Shown: positions 17,905 to 28,489, counted from the first letter of the stretch. The stretch: 64,000 bases of DNA from Rhodovulum sulfidophilum (GCA_003241785.1 QFPW01000020.1:1-64000), one strand, 5' to 3'. A program made the numbers and translations. The notes: generated by a model from the sequence alone, not told the origin.

Positions 17905-18630
17905 ATGCGCGCGAGGCTGGCCAGTCCGAGGCGGATCCTGGGCGCGGGGCTGCTCGCGCTGCTCGTCCTCGCCTCCGCCCGAGCGGAGGCGGGCGCCTGG
18001 CCGCGCGGGAAGGGCGAGACCTTCCTGGCGCTCGGCCAGGCCCTGTCCTCCGGCACCCCGGCGCTGCTCGCCCCGGACCTGAGCTTCCGCTCCTTCACCA
18101 CGCTCTATGCCGAATACGGGGTGACCGCGCGGCTGACCCTCGGGCTCGACGCCGCCTATGGCTGGGGGCCGGAGGCGGATCTCTGGACCGGGCTCGTCTT
18201 CGCCCGCTGGCCGCTCGGCGAGACGGCGGCGGGGGATCGCTTCGCGGTCGACCTCGGGCTCGGGCGCCGGGTCGAGTCGGAGGAGGGCGACGATCTGCGC
18301 GCCCGGCTCGGCCTCGCCTGGGGCCGCGGCTTCGAGATCGGCTGGGGCCAGGGCTGGATGGGGATCGAGGCCTCGGGCGAACGGCTGATCCCGGCGGGCG
18401 ACGAGATCTACAAGGCCGATTTCACCGTCGGGCTGAAGCCGAACGACGACTGGATGCTGATCTTCCAGGCGCAAAGCGGGCTCTACCCCCGGGCCGATCC
18501 GCTGATCCGCCTCGCCCCCTCCGTGGTCCGCCGGATGGGCGCGCATCTCCACGCGCAATTCGGCGTCGACGCGACCGTGATGGGAGAGCGGTCCTATGGG
18601 GTCAAGCTCTCGACCTGGCTCAGTTTCTGA
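17905..18630 (+). CDS. predicted outer-membrane beta-barrel protein, hypothetical
   Basis: 241 aa with a signal peptide (hydrophobic core ILGAGLLALLVLASARAEAGA). The mature protein is built of short amphipathic strands rich in alternating Gly/aromatic residues (YAEYGVTARLTLGLDAAYGWGPE, WGRGFEIGWGQGWMGIEASGE) and ends in Phe (STWLSF), the classic C-terminal signature of a beta-barrel. Ribosome site GAGAGGCGG. No specific family recognised. Followed by palindromic repeat A1. Confidence 0.75.
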   Translation: MRARLASPRRILGAGLLALLVLASARAEAGAWPRGKGETFLALGQALSSGTPALLAPDLSFRSFTTLYAEYGVTARLTLGLDAAYGWGPEADLWTGLVFARWPLGETAAGDRFAVDLGLGRRVESEEGDDLRARLGLAWGRGFEIGWGQGWMGIEASGERLIPAGDEIYKADFTVGLKPNDDWMLIFQAQSGLYPRADPLIRLAPSVVRRMGAHLHAQFGVDATVMGERSYGVKLSTWLSF

Positions 18631-18639
18631 CGGGGGGCG

Positions 18640-18730
18640 CCGCTGCCCCGGGCCTGACCCGGGGCCTCGAGTCAGGAGCTCCAGCGTTCAGAGATAGCGT
18701 CGAGGCCCCGGATCAGGTCCGGGGCAGCGG
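18640..18730. repeat. palindromic intergenic repeat, family A copy 1
   Basis: Inverted pair of 31-nt arms (18640-18670 and 18700-18730) with 2 mismatches. Each arm contains a smaller dyad of the type CCCCGGACCTGATCCGGGGC. It lies between the convergent barrel protein and DUF4864 genes. Copies 2 and 3 are at 24289 and 25182. Confidence 0.9.
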
Positions 18731-18772
18731 TGCCTGCCTGGAGCGGGTTCGCGCCCGGCGCCGTGCCGGGCC

Positions 18773-19183
18773 TCAGGCCTCGGCCTCGGTGGCGGCGCGG
18801 ACGCGGATCGCGTTCACCACCCATCGGTCGCCGTCGCGCACCATCTGGCAGTCGACGAAATGCAGCGCGCCGGCCGCGTCGGTGATCAGCCCCGATTGCA
18901 GGCGCTGGCGCCCGGCCTCGGAGATGCCGGCGAACTGGAGCGCGCCGCCCGAGCGCAGCGCGGGGTTCGCGGCGTGGACGGTTTCCGCGAACTTGCCGGG
19001 GCCGCCGCTGCCGCGCCGGGCCTGGCGCGAGACCAGCCGGTCGGCGGCGCGGGCGTCGCCGGCGCGCACCGCCTCGACGAGGTCGGCGATCACCGAACGG
19101 ATCTCCGCCGTCTCGTCTGCCGGCTTCGCGCCGCCAAGCCCGAGGCCGCCCGCCAGGACGGCGAGTATCGCCCAGAACCGCAT
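18773..19183 (-). CDS. DUF4864-like secreted protein
   Basis: 136 aa with a signal peptide (MRFWAILAVLAGGLGLGGAKPA). The mature part is one small domain with IRSVIADLVEAVRAGDARAADRLVS and the closing strand HFVDCQMVRDGDRWVVNAIRV, matching the DUF4864 layout (NTF2-like). Role unknown. A GGGGGAG ribosome site precedes the ATG. It is downstream of, and may be cotranscribed with, lysK. Confidence 0.75.
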   Translation of the reverse strand: MRFWAILAVLAGGLGLGGAKPADETAEIRSVIADLVEAVRAGDARAADRLVSRQARRGSGGPGKFAETVHAANPALRSGGALQFAGISEAGRQRLQSGLITDAAGALHFVDCQMVRDGDRWVVNAIRVRAATEAEA

Positions 19184-19272
19184 TGTCGCACTCCCCCGTC
19201 GCCTCGGCGCGAATTGGACCGCGCCGGGGGGCGGGCTGTCAATCGCGCGCCGCCGGCCGCGCGCAAGCGTGA

Positions 19273-20853
19273 TCAGGCGACGAGCTCGCCCGCCAGCGCG
19301 CGATCGATCAGCGCGACCGTCTCCGTCACGCCATAGAGCGCGACGAAACCGCCAAAGCGCGGGCCCTGCTCGGCGCCGAGCAGCACCTCGTAGAGCGTGC
19401 CGAACCAGGCGCGGAGCGGGTCGTAGCCATGCGCCTTGCCGACCTCGAACACCATGTCCTGCAGCGCGCCGGCCTCGACCGGCCCGTCCCAGGCGGCGAG
19501 GCGCGCGCGCAGGTCGGCGAGCGCGGCCACGTCGCGGTCGTCGGGCGCGCGGAACACCTTCGCGGGCTTCACGAAATCCTCGAAGTAGCGCACCGCGAAG
19601 CCCGCCGCCTTATCGAGCGTGGGGTTGGTCTCCGGGCTCGCCTCCGGCGCGTAGCGGCGGATGAAGCCCCAGAGCTGCTCCTTGTCATGCGCGTTCGCGG
19701 CGCTCGCGAGGTTCAGGAGCATCGTGAAGGGCACCACCATGTCATCCGCCGGCGGGTTCCCGTGGTGGATGTGCCAGACCGGGTTGGCGAGCTGGGCCGC
19801 GAGATCCTGGCCCGGATAGGCGCGGAGCTGCTGGTGGTACTCGTCCACCGCCTTGGGGATCACGTCGAAGAACATCCGCTTCGCGGTCTTCGGCTTGCCA
19901 TACATGAAATAGCCCAGGGACTCGGTCGAGGCGTAGGTCAGCCATTCGTCGATGGTGAGCCCGTTGCCCTTCGACTTCGAGATCTTCTCGCCGCCCTCGC
20001 CGAGGAAGAGCTCGTAGACGAAATGCTCCGGCTTCTTGCCGCCGAGGATCTCGCAGATCCGGTCGTAGATCGGCGTGTTGGTCGAATGGTCCTTGCCGTA
20101 CATCTCGAAATCGACGCCGAGCGCGGCCCAGCGGGCGCCGAAATCGGGCTTCCACTGCAGCTTCACGTTGCCGCCGGTGACGGGGACGGTCAGCTCGGTG
20201 CCGTCCTCGTCGTCGAAGGTGATCGTGCCGTCCTTCGCGTTCACTTCCTTCAGCGGCACGTAGAGCACGCGGCCGGTGGTGGGCGAGATCGGCAGGAAGA
20301 TCGAATAGGTCTTCTGCCGCTCCTCGCGCAGGCTCGCGAGCATCACCTCCATGATCGCGTCGTACTTCTCGGCCGCGCGGAGCAGCACCGCGTCGAACTG
20401 GCCGGTCCGGTAGAACTCCGTCGCCGAATAGAATTCGTACTCGAAGCCGAACGTGTCGAGGAACCGGCGCAGCATCGCGTTGTTATGCGCGCCGAAGCTG
20501 TCGTACTGGCCGAACGGATCGGGCACGGAGGTGAGCGGCCGCTGCAGGTTCTCGCGCAGCATCTCCTGGTTCGGCACGTTCTCCGGCACCTTGCGCATTC
20601 CGTCGAGATCGTCGGAGAAGCAGATGAGCCGGGTCGGGATGTCCGAGATCGCCTCGAAGGCGCGCCGGATCATCGTCGTGCGCGCGACCTCGCCGAAGGT
20701 GCCGATATGGGGCAGGCCGCTCGGCCCGTAGCCGGTCTCGAACAGCACGTAGCCCTTCTCAGGCGGCGCTTTCTCGTAGCGTTTGACGAGCTTGCGCGCC
20801 TCCTCGAACGGCCAGGCCTTGGACGTCAGGGCGGTTTCGCGCAGGGTGCTCAT
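19273..20853 (-). CDS. lysK: lysyl-tRNA synthetase, class I
   Basis: Charges tRNA-Lys using the class I Rossmann fold, the form found in archaea and many alphaproteobacteria; 526 aa. Signature motifs are HIGT (49-52, in GPSGLPHIGTFGE) and KISKS (290-294). The ATG at 20853 was chosen for its GGAGGA ribosome site; the frame runs further upstream without support. A promoter and a family B repeat lie upstream. Confidence 0.97.
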   Translation of the reverse strand: MSTLRETALTSKAWPFEEARKLVKRYEKAPPEKGYVLFETGYGPSGLPHIGTFGEVARTTMIRRAFEAISDIPTRLICFSDDLDGMRKVPENVPNQEMLRENLQRPLTSVPDPFGQYDSFGAHNNAMLRRFLDTFGFEYEFYSATEFYRTGQFDAVLLRAAEKYDAIMEVMLASLREERQKTYSIFLPISPTTGRVLYVPLKEVNAKDGTITFDDEDGTELTVPVTGGNVKLQWKPDFGARWAALGVDFEMYGKDHSTNTPIYDRICEILGGKKPEHFVYELFLGEGGEKISKSKGNGLTIDEWLTYASTESLGYFMYGKPKTAKRMFFDVIPKAVDEYHQQLRAYPGQDLAAQLANPVWHIHHGNPPADDMVVPFTMLLNLASAANAHDKEQLWGFIRRYAPEASPETNPTLDKAAGFAVRYFEDFVKPAKVFRAPDDRDVAALADLRARLAAWDGPVEAGALQDMVFEVGKAHGYDPLRAWFGTLYEVLLGAEQGPRFGGFVALYGVTETVALIDRALAGELVA

Positions 20854-20896
20854 CTCATGTGTCCTCCATCGGCCCGGGCGGATCCCGGGTGGCGCT

Positions 20897-20925
20897 CCTA
20901 TGCGGAATGGGGCGCTTCCGGTCAA
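20897..20925 (-). promoter_or_regulatory. candidate promoter of lysK
   Basis: On the minus strand TTGACC (20920-20925) and CATAGG (20897-20902) are 17 bases apart, 43 bases before the lysK ATG. The -35 is good and the -10 weak, as is common in GC-rich alphaproteobacteria. Confidence 0.4.
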
Positions 20926-20933
20926 GGTCGGGA

Positions 20934-20993
20934 GATGGTGGGCGGACCGCCCACCCTACGCGGGGCCCGTAGGGTGGGCAATATGCCCACCTT
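20934..20993. repeat. palindromic intergenic repeat, family B copy 1
   Basis: Two hairpins (GGTGGGC...GCCCACC type) facing each other, joined by CCCTACG...CGTAGGG. It lies between the divergent lysK and terB-like genes. The right hairpin has a variant loop (GGGCAATATGCCC). Confidence 0.85.
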
Positions 20994-21179
20994 CCCCACG
21001 CCCGGGAGATGAACGACGCGACAAGGCGGGCGTGTCCCAGGCGTCCCGAGGCCGCGGGCCGCTCGCGACGCGCGTCTCACGCGATCGCCGAACGGGCCGG
21101 GGCCGGATCGCCGCGGCGACGCCCTTGTCTGGTCGGCGCGAGGGCCGATATACGGGCGCGACAGAAATCCGAGGGGCCC

Positions 21180-21620
21180 ATGGCAAGCGATTTTCCCACT
21201 CCGTCCTTTTCGGCGCAGGACGCGCTCGTCGCGGTGATGATCGGGGTCTCGGCCTCGGACGAGAACATGACGACGCTCGAGCTCCTGTCGATCAGCCGGA
21301 TGGTCGACACGCTGCCGGTGTTCGAGGGCTACGACCGCGACCGGATCCGCTCGGTCAGCCAGACCGTCTTCGACCTCTTCGCCGAGGAGGACGGGCTCGA
21401 GGCGCTGTTCGGCCTGGTGCGCGACGCGCTGCCGCCGGCGCTGCAGGAGACGGCCTACGCGCTCGCCTGCGACGTGATCGCGGCCGACCTGCACCCGTTC
21501 CAGGCCGAGCTGCGCTTCCTGCTCGAGCTGCGCGAGGAGATGAACATCGACCTCCTGCAGGCCGCCGCGATCGAGCACGGCAGCCGCGCGCGGCACCGGC
21601 GGCTGCCGACCCAGCTCTGA
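21180..21620 (+). CDS. TerB-like tellurite resistance domain protein
   Basis: 146 aa helical protein of the TerB superfamily. The repeat pattern is DALVAVMIGVSASDENMTTLELLSISRMVD followed by AYALACDVIAADLHPFQAELRFLLELREEMNID, with the acidic residues that can bind divalent metal in this family. The ATG at 21180 has GAGGGG in front; the frame upstream is not coding-like. Stand-alone TerB proteins are not proven tellurite resistance factors. Confidence 0.85.
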   Translation: MASDFPTPSFSAQDALVAVMIGVSASDENMTTLELLSISRMVDTLPVFEGYDRDRIRSVSQTVFDLFAEEDGLEALFGLVRDALPPALQETAYALACDVIAADLHPFQAELRFLLELREEMNIDLLQAAAIEHGSRARHRRLPTQL

Positions 21621-21622
21621 GC

Positions 21623-22084
21623 CTATTCGTCCGGCTCGGTCGAGAAGGCGAGGGAGCGCAGCATGCGCCAGGCGCCGTCGGGCTCGCGCCGGAACACGTC
21701 CATGCCGCGCTCCTGGCTGGTGGCGACCGCGCCCGCGCGCTCGACGCCGAGCGTCCAGGTCACGCGGGCCACGGCGAGATCGCCCGACTCCGCGACGATG
21801 ATCTCCTCGATCTCGGGGGAATAGGTGAGATCGGCGGTCTTGTCGGACAGCGCCTCGGCGATCCGGGCGCAGGCCTCGGCGCGGCCCCCGTCCGGCGAGC
21901 CGCGCCAGACCGAGACCAGGTCCTTCGAATAGATCTCGCAGACCGCGTCGGGGGCGCCGCGGTTGAAGGCGTCGGCCCAGGCCTCGATCCGCGCCCGCAC
22001 CTCCGCCTCGGCCTCCTGCGCGCGCGGGGCGCCCGCGAGACCGAGGGCCAGCGCCGCGCCGAGCGCGATCCATCGCATGTTCAT
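21623..22084 (-). CDS. SnoaL/NTF2-like (DUF4440-type) exported protein
   Basis: 153 aa with a signal peptide (MNMRWIALGAALALGLAGAPRAQ). The mature domain reads as an NTF2-like cone: VRARIEAWADAFNRGAPDAVCEIYSKDLVSVWRG, then ERGMDVFRREPDGAWRMLRSLAFS. Such domains often bind small molecules or act as lone enzymes. It overlaps the dacB stop by 4 bp (ATGA) and is therefore coupled to it. Confidence 0.8.
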   Translation of the reverse strand: MNMRWIALGAALALGLAGAPRAQEAEAEVRARIEAWADAFNRGAPDAVCEIYSKDLVSVWRGSPDGGRAEACARIAEALSDKTADLTYSPEIEEIIVAESGDLAVARVTWTLGVERAGAVATSQERGMDVFRREPDGAWRMLRSLAFSTEPDE

Positions 22085-23478
22085 CCCTGCTCCCCATAAA
22101 GGCCGGCCCACCGCCGCAGCAGCGCCTGCTCCTGGTTTCGTGCCCGCCCGGCCCAGGATTTCGCGCCCGGCGGATTGTCGCGCTGATCCTCGGGGATGCG
22201 CGCCCGCGCGGCGGGGTCGGCGGCGAAGATCACGAAGGCGAGCCGGCGCCGGTCGGTGATCAGATAGCCCGCGAGCGCGCTGACGAAGTCGAGCGTGCCG
22301 GTCTTGCAGATCAGCCGCGCCCCCTCGGGCGCGTTGGCGCCGCCGTCCGGATCGCCCTTGATCGGCCGCTCGCGCAGCAGGTCGCCGAGCCGCGCGGGCT
22401 CGCGCAGCAGCACGCCGAGAAGGTCGGCGGGGGCGATCCGTGTCGCGTCGGTCAGGCCGGAATGGTTGACGATCCGCGCCGCGCCGAGCCCGACCGCGCC
22501 GCGCGCCCAGGTCGCCATCGCGCCCGCCGAATCGGCGAGCCGCGCCGGGGCGAGGCCGCGCGCCTGGCTCGCGCGGAGGCCGAGCGTCTCGGCGGTGAGA
22601 TTGGTCGAATGGTAGAGCATGCCACGGATCATCTCGACCGCCGGGTCCGAGGCGTATTCGCCGATGACCGCGCCGGTCGCGCCGCCCGGGGCCGGTCCCG
22701 CGACCGCCGGCGCCGGGCCGCCCCCGGCCCCGATCAGCGCGGCGAAGACGCCGGCCGCGTAGGGCGCCGGGTCGCGCACCGGCAGCCAGAGCGAGCCCTT
22801 GCCCGCGAGCTTGCCGCGCGGGATCTGCCAGATCTCGCCGGTCTCGCCCTTGCTCAGCCGCGGCCGGGCGCGGTCGCTCAGCACCACCTTCGGCGTCGTC
22901 ACCGGGGCGTCGAACCGCTCCCCCGGGGCGGTGACGCTGAGCCTGCCGGCGCGCCAGCTGAGGAAGGCGCGGTTGTAGTTGAGGTTGAGCCCCGAGATGG
23001 CCGGATTATAGGCGGCGAGCGGCGGCTGGTCGGCGTCGATCATCGCGATCGCGGGCAGGGCGCCGCTCGCGGTCAGGAGCCGCCGCGTACCCCGCGCCCG
23101 CCCGGCGAGGTCGCCGAGCGCGTCGGTGTCGAGCATGGGATCGCCGTCGCCCGCGAGCACCCGCGCGCCATCGCCCGCGTCGATCAGCCGGGTGCGGAAC
23201 CGGTAGCCGGGGCCGAGCGCGTCGAGCGCGTAGAGCGCGGTCAGGATCTTGACCACCGAGGCGGGCGGGAAGGCGCGATCGGCCCGGTGCGCCTCGAGCA
23301 CGCGGCCGCCGGGGTCGGCGACCACGAAGCCCGCGCGGTCGCCGAGACCGGAGCGCGCGAAGATCGCCTCGAGGCTCTCGGCGCCGGTCGCGGCCCGGGC
23401 GCGGGGCGCCACGCCGCCGCCGATCGCGAGGCCCGCGAGCCCCGCGAGGACGTCCCGGCGCGAAGGCCCCCCGCGCAT
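22081..23478 (-). CDS. dacB: D-alanyl-D-alanine carboxypeptidase/endopeptidase (PBP4 family)
   Basis: 465 aa peptidase family S13 enzyme trimming peptidoglycan in the periplasm. The N terminus has a twin-arginine-type signal (SRRDVLAGLAGLAIGG). Active-site motifs are SVVK (S74, K77), STN in YHSTNLTAE, and KTG in CKTGTLDF. An insertion between SxxK and SxN fits PBP4. It leads a two-gene unit with the SnoaL-like gene. Confidence 0.93.
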   Translation of the reverse strand: MRGGPSRRDVLAGLAGLAIGGGVAPRARAATGAESLEAIFARSGLGDRAGFVVADPGGRVLEAHRADRAFPPASVVKILTALYALDALGPGYRFRTRLIDAGDGARVLAGDGDPMLDTDALGDLAGRARGTRRLLTASGALPAIAMIDADQPPLAAYNPAISGLNLNYNRAFLSWRAGRLSVTAPGERFDAPVTTPKVVLSDRARPRLSKGETGEIWQIPRGKLAGKGSLWLPVRDPAPYAAGVFAALIGAGGGPAPAVAGPAPGGATGAVIGEYASDPAVEMIRGMLYHSTNLTAETLGLRASQARGLAPARLADSAGAMATWARGAVGLGAARIVNHSGLTDATRIAPADLLGVLLREPARLGDLLRERPIKGDPDGGANAPEGARLICKTGTLDFVSALAGYLITDRRRLAFVIFAADPAARARIPEDQRDNPPGAKSWAGRARNQEQALLRRWAGLYGEQG

Positions 23479-23491
23479 CGCGGAAACCGCC

Positions 23492-24169
23492 TCAGCAGCC
23501 GCCGTCGATGGTCGCGGCCCGGCCGTCGAAGCCGGTCAGCGTGAAGTGGCAGCCATTCGCCTCCTGCTCCTCGCCGAGCTTGATGGTCGAGAGGGTCTGG
23601 CCGTTCACCGCGACCATCGCCGTCCCGGCCGCCGGGTCGGTCGCGGACAGGAAGACGTGCAGCTTGTCCGGCGCGACCACCGCCGTCATGCCCGGGGTCA
23701 CCGTGGTGCCGGCGCCGGGAGCCGCCGCCGGGGCCGGGGGCGCGCTCTCGGCGCTTTCGGCGCCCTCGGAGGCGGGTTCGGCCGCGCCGCCGCGCAGCGT
23801 CGCGATCTGCGCGCGCAGGCCCTCGATCTGGCCCTTCACCGTGTCCGAGACGCTGGCGCCGAGCTTGTCGACCGCGCCGCCGACGCTCTCGCCGATGCCG
23901 TCGATCCGCGTTCCGATCTGGTCGCCGAGGCCCTTCAGCCCGTCGCTCTGCGCCGAGGCGAACTGGGCGACCGAGCCCTCGACGCCGGTCACCTTCGACT
24001 CGAGCCCGTCGAGCTTTCCGGCCATCTCCTCGACCCTGGCCGACAGCGCCTCGGTCCGGGCGAGGCCCTGCTCGGCGAGCTCGTCGCCCGAGCCGCCCAT
24101 CGAATAGCCGATCAGGATGCCGACGAGCAGCGCGCCCGCGCCGACCACCAGCGAATTGTTCATGTCCAT
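23492..24169 (-). CDS. membrane-anchored coiled-coil protein, hypothetical
   Basis: 225 aa. N-terminal membrane helix (SLVVGAGALLVGILIGYSMGG), then about 90 residues of heptad-like sequence (LARTEALSARVEEMAGKLDGLESKV...), an Ala/Pro/Glu linker, and a small C-terminal domain (TAVVAPDKLHVFLSATDPAAGTAMVAVNGQ...) ending in a Cys pair (GCHFTL, DGGC). GGAGGGA ribosome site. The architecture suggests an envelope spacer protein. 13 bp upstream of dacB, likely one transcript. Confidence 0.7.
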   Translation of the reverse strand: MDMNNSLVVGAGALLVGILIGYSMGGSGDELAEQGLARTEALSARVEEMAGKLDGLESKVTGVEGSVAQFASAQSDGLKGLGDQIGTRIDGIGESVGGAVDKLGASVSDTVKGQIEGLRAQIATLRGGAAEPASEGAESAESAPPAPAAAPGAGTTVTPGMTAVVAPDKLHVFLSATDPAAGTAMVAVNGQTLSTIKLGEEQEANGCHFTLTGFDGRAATIDGGC

Positions 24170-24288
24170 GGGTCGTTCCCTCCGTTTTCCTCCCCCCGGC
24201 GACGCCGGTGCCCGCCCGGCACGTTAGCCAGCGGCGAGGGACCTGTCCAATGCGCCGCGCGGCCGCGGGGGGGAAGGGAGGGGGGGGG

Positions 24289-24425
24289 CCGCTGTCCCGG
24301 GCTTGACCCGGCACCTCGATCCCCCGGACGCGGCGCTTCATTCGATCGGTGAGCTCGGCGCTTCGCTCGATCTCCGAGGACGCCGCTTCGAGCGTCGAGG
24401 CCCCGGGTCAAGCCCGGGGAAGGTG
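24289..24425. repeat. palindromic intergenic repeat, family A copy 2
   Basis: 31-nt arms at 24289-24319 and 24395-24425, each with the CCCGGGCTTGACCCGG-type inner dyad, around a longer 75-bp spacer than in the other copies. It sits between the coiled-coil gene and nadD. Confidence 0.85.
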
Positions 24426-24436
24426 GCGCCCCGGAC

Positions 24437-25048
24437 TCAGCGCCGCCAGCCGCCCCCGGCCCGGAGCGCGGTCGAGGAGAGGTCGAGCATCCGGCCGGAC
24501 AGCATGGTCCAGGCCGGCGTCGGGGCGAAGGGAAGGACCGCCGCCGCCTCCCGCGGCAGGCGCCAGCGCGCGAAGCGCCGGGCGGCCGGCGAGAGCCCGG
24601 CGTGGAGCTGCTGGCCCGGACGGGCGAGGACGCCGACCGGCGTGCTCGCCAGGATCTCCTCCCAGCGGTCCCAGCGGTGGAAGGAGCGCAGGTTGTCCGC
24701 GCCCATCAGCCAGACGAAGCGGACCCCGGGATAGGCGGCGCGCAGCGCGCCGAGCGTGGCCGCGGTGTGGCGGGTGCCGAAGCGCGCCTCGATGTCGGTG
24801 ACGGCGATCCTGGGATGGCGCGCCAGCGCGCGGCAGGCGGCGAGCCTGCGCGACATGTCGGCGGGCGCGTCGGGCTTGAGCGGGTTGCCGGGGCTCACCA
24901 GCCACCAGACCCGGTCGAGCCGGAAGGCCCGGAGCGCCCATTTCGAGATATGCAGATGCCCCGCGTGCGGCGGATCGAACGAGCCGCCGAGCAGGCCGAC
25001 CGTGAGGCCCGGGGGGGCGACGGGAAATCCGAGCATCCGCCCCTCCAT
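24437..25048 (-). CDS. nadD: nicotinate-nucleotide adenylyltransferase
   Basis: Transfers AMP from ATP to nicotinate mononucleotide in NAD synthesis; 203 aa, a usual length. The nucleotidyltransferase motif GGSFDPPHAGH (21-31) and the C-terminal LSSTALR (ISSTxxR motif) are present, plus WLMGADNL. An internal ATG at 25036 preceded by GGAGGGG may be the real start. Flanked by family A repeats on both sides. Confidence 0.95.
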   Translation of the reverse strand: MEGRMLGFPVAPPGLTVGLLGGSFDPPHAGHLHISKWALRAFRLDRVWWLVSPGNPLKPDAPADMSRRLAACRALARHPRIAVTDIEARFGTRHTAATLGALRAAYPGVRFVWLMGADNLRSFHRWDRWEEILASTPVGVLARPGQQLHAGLSPAARRFARWRLPREAAAVLPFAPTPAWTMLSGRMLDLSSTALRAGGGWRR

Positions 25049-25181
25049 GACGGTTCCGTGATGGCCGAGCTATCGCGGGGCGGGGCGGGGATTGTCAATG
25101 GTTTGCGAGGTCTTCGCGGGGGAGGCTGCGATACCTGAGCCGCGATGGTTCGGGTTGCTGAGGCTTGGGCGCCAATCTATG

Positions 25182-25272
25182 GCGCTGCCCCGGACTTGAT
25201 CCGGGGCCTCGACGCCATTTCCCGGCGATAGCCCATCGGCCTCGAGGCCCCGGATCAGGTCCGGGGCGGCGG
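25182..25272. repeat. palindromic intergenic repeat, family A copy 3
   Basis: 31-nt arms at 25182-25212 and 25242-25272 with the inner dyad CCCCGGACTTGATCCGGGG. Located between nadD and uvrB. Its right arm is almost identical to that of copy 1. Confidence 0.9.
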
Positions 25273-25346
25273 AGCTTCGGATCGCGAGGAATCCGGTCAG
25301 CCCGACTGGCCCCCTGCGCTCGGCCCCGGCCGCCCCGGGCCCCGCT

Positions 25347-27521
<2,175 letters not shown>

Positions 27522-27899
27522 CGCGCGTCTTCCGGTTCTTGGGGGGCGGGAGGGGTCCACTCCCCAAGATGGGCGGATCGGCGCGAAGTGCAAGGGTCGC
27601 GCGCGGACACGCCCGGGACGCTCCGCTCCCGGGAGATCTCCGAGCTCGCAATTAAACCATTGCGTGTGCGCCCGGATCGCGCTACAACGGAGGGGCAAGC
27701 AGCGCAGTGGTCGTCGTCCGGGCACGCACACCCACCCCACCCCTCGCTCCCGCGTGGACGGACGACGACCCGACCCGCTTTCGACCCCACCCGCTTTCCC
27801 GAAAACTCCGGTTCCGGCGGCCGTCGCGGCCCCGCCGCCGCTTGATCCCCGGGCGTGGATTCGCCATAAGCTTGGGCGGTTGTTTCCACGGAGATTTCG
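27522..27899. other. 378-bp divergent intergenic region with a 12-bp inverted repeat
   Basis: No gene is supported here. It contains a perfect 12-bp inverted repeat (27709-27720 against 27759-27770, GGTCGTCGTCCG and its complement) around a 38-base C-rich loop, and two CCGCTTTC direct repeats near 27774-27810. It must hold the promoters of uvrB and the NDUFS4-like gene. Confidence 0.6.
27842..27870 (+). promoter_or_regulatory. candidate promoter of the NDUFS4-like gene
   Basis: TTGATC (27842-27847) and CATAAG (27865-27870) with a 17-base spacer, 29 bases before the ATG. Both hexamers match the consensus in 4 of 6 positions. Confidence 0.45.
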
Positions 27900-28211
27900 A
27901 TGGTTGCGAGGATCTACAAGCCCGCGCGGAACGCGATGCAGTCGGGGACCGCGAAGACGCACGACTGGATCCTCGAATTCGCGCCGGCCGACGCGCGCGT
28001 GCTCGACCCGCTGATGGGCTGGACCGGCTCCGACGACATGGACAGCCAGGTCACCCTGCGCTTCAAGACCAGCGAGGAGGCGGTCGCCTACGCGACCCGC
28101 CACGGCCTCGCCTATCAGATCGCCGAGCCGAAGCCGCGCGCCCATGTGCTGCGCCAGAACGGCTACGGCGACAATTTCGCCGCCCAGCGCCGCGCGCCCT
28201 GGACGCATTGA
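27900..28211 (+). CDS. complex I accessory subunit NDUFS4-like (ETC complex I subunit)
   Basis: 103 aa homologue of the mitochondrial 18-kDa complex I subunit, found in alphaproteobacteria as an accessory of NADH:ubiquinone oxidoreductase. The family pattern is MVARIYKPARNAMQSG, WILEFAP, PLMGWTGSDDMDSQVTLRF and YGDNFAAQRRAPWTH. It is not near the nuo operon, which is normal for this accessory subunit. Confidence 0.93.
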   Translation: MVARIYKPARNAMQSGTAKTHDWILEFAPADARVLDPLMGWTGSDDMDSQVTLRFKTSEEAVAYATRHGLAYQIAEPKPRAHVLRQNGYGDNFAAQRRAPWTH

Positions 28212-28216
28212 GCGAC

Positions 28217-28240
28217 CGCGCCGGGCCCGGGCCCGGCGCG
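28217..28240. repeat. 24-bp perfect GC palindrome
   Basis: Self-complementary G/C-only sequence between the NDUFS4-like stop and tRNA-Arg. It could form a very stable hairpin but has no T tract, so intrinsic termination is uncertain. Confidence 0.6.
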
Positions 28241-28245
28241 CCGAC

Positions 28246-28322
28246 GGCCCCTTAGCTCAACTGGATAGAGCGGCGGACTTCTAATCCGCAGGTTCCGGGT
28301 TCGAGCCCTGGAGGGGTCGCCA
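28246..28322 (+). tRNA. tRNA-Arg (anticodon TCT)
   Basis: 77-nt cloverleaf. Acceptor GGCCCCT/AGGGGTC, D-arm TAGCTC...GAGC, anticodon stem GCGGA/TCCGC with loop CTTCTAA (anticodon TCT), T-loop GGTTCGAGCC, encoded CCA. Confidence 0.97.
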
Positions 28323-28436
28323 ATCTTTCGATGGATCGGGGGCGATTGTCGTCGTCCGCCCCGACGCGGTGGCATCGGTCCCGTTTATTGTCCGTGTTTC
28401 TGGTTGAGCGCGCGTAGTAGGCGCTAAAACCATCCT

Positions 28437-28489
28437 GCATCCGTAATATTGATCTGAAGATTTCAGAATAATATTGACAGTACGGATGC
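28437..28489. promoter_or_regulatory. nested inverted repeat upstream of the RTX gene
   Basis: Outer arms GCATCCGTA / TACGGATGC (28437-28445, 28481-28489), an inner pair AATATT / AATATT and a central pair TCTGAA / TTCAGA around GAT. This is a local AT-rich island, 42 bp upstream of the RTX start. It may be an operator or an RNA hairpin. Confidence 0.5.
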
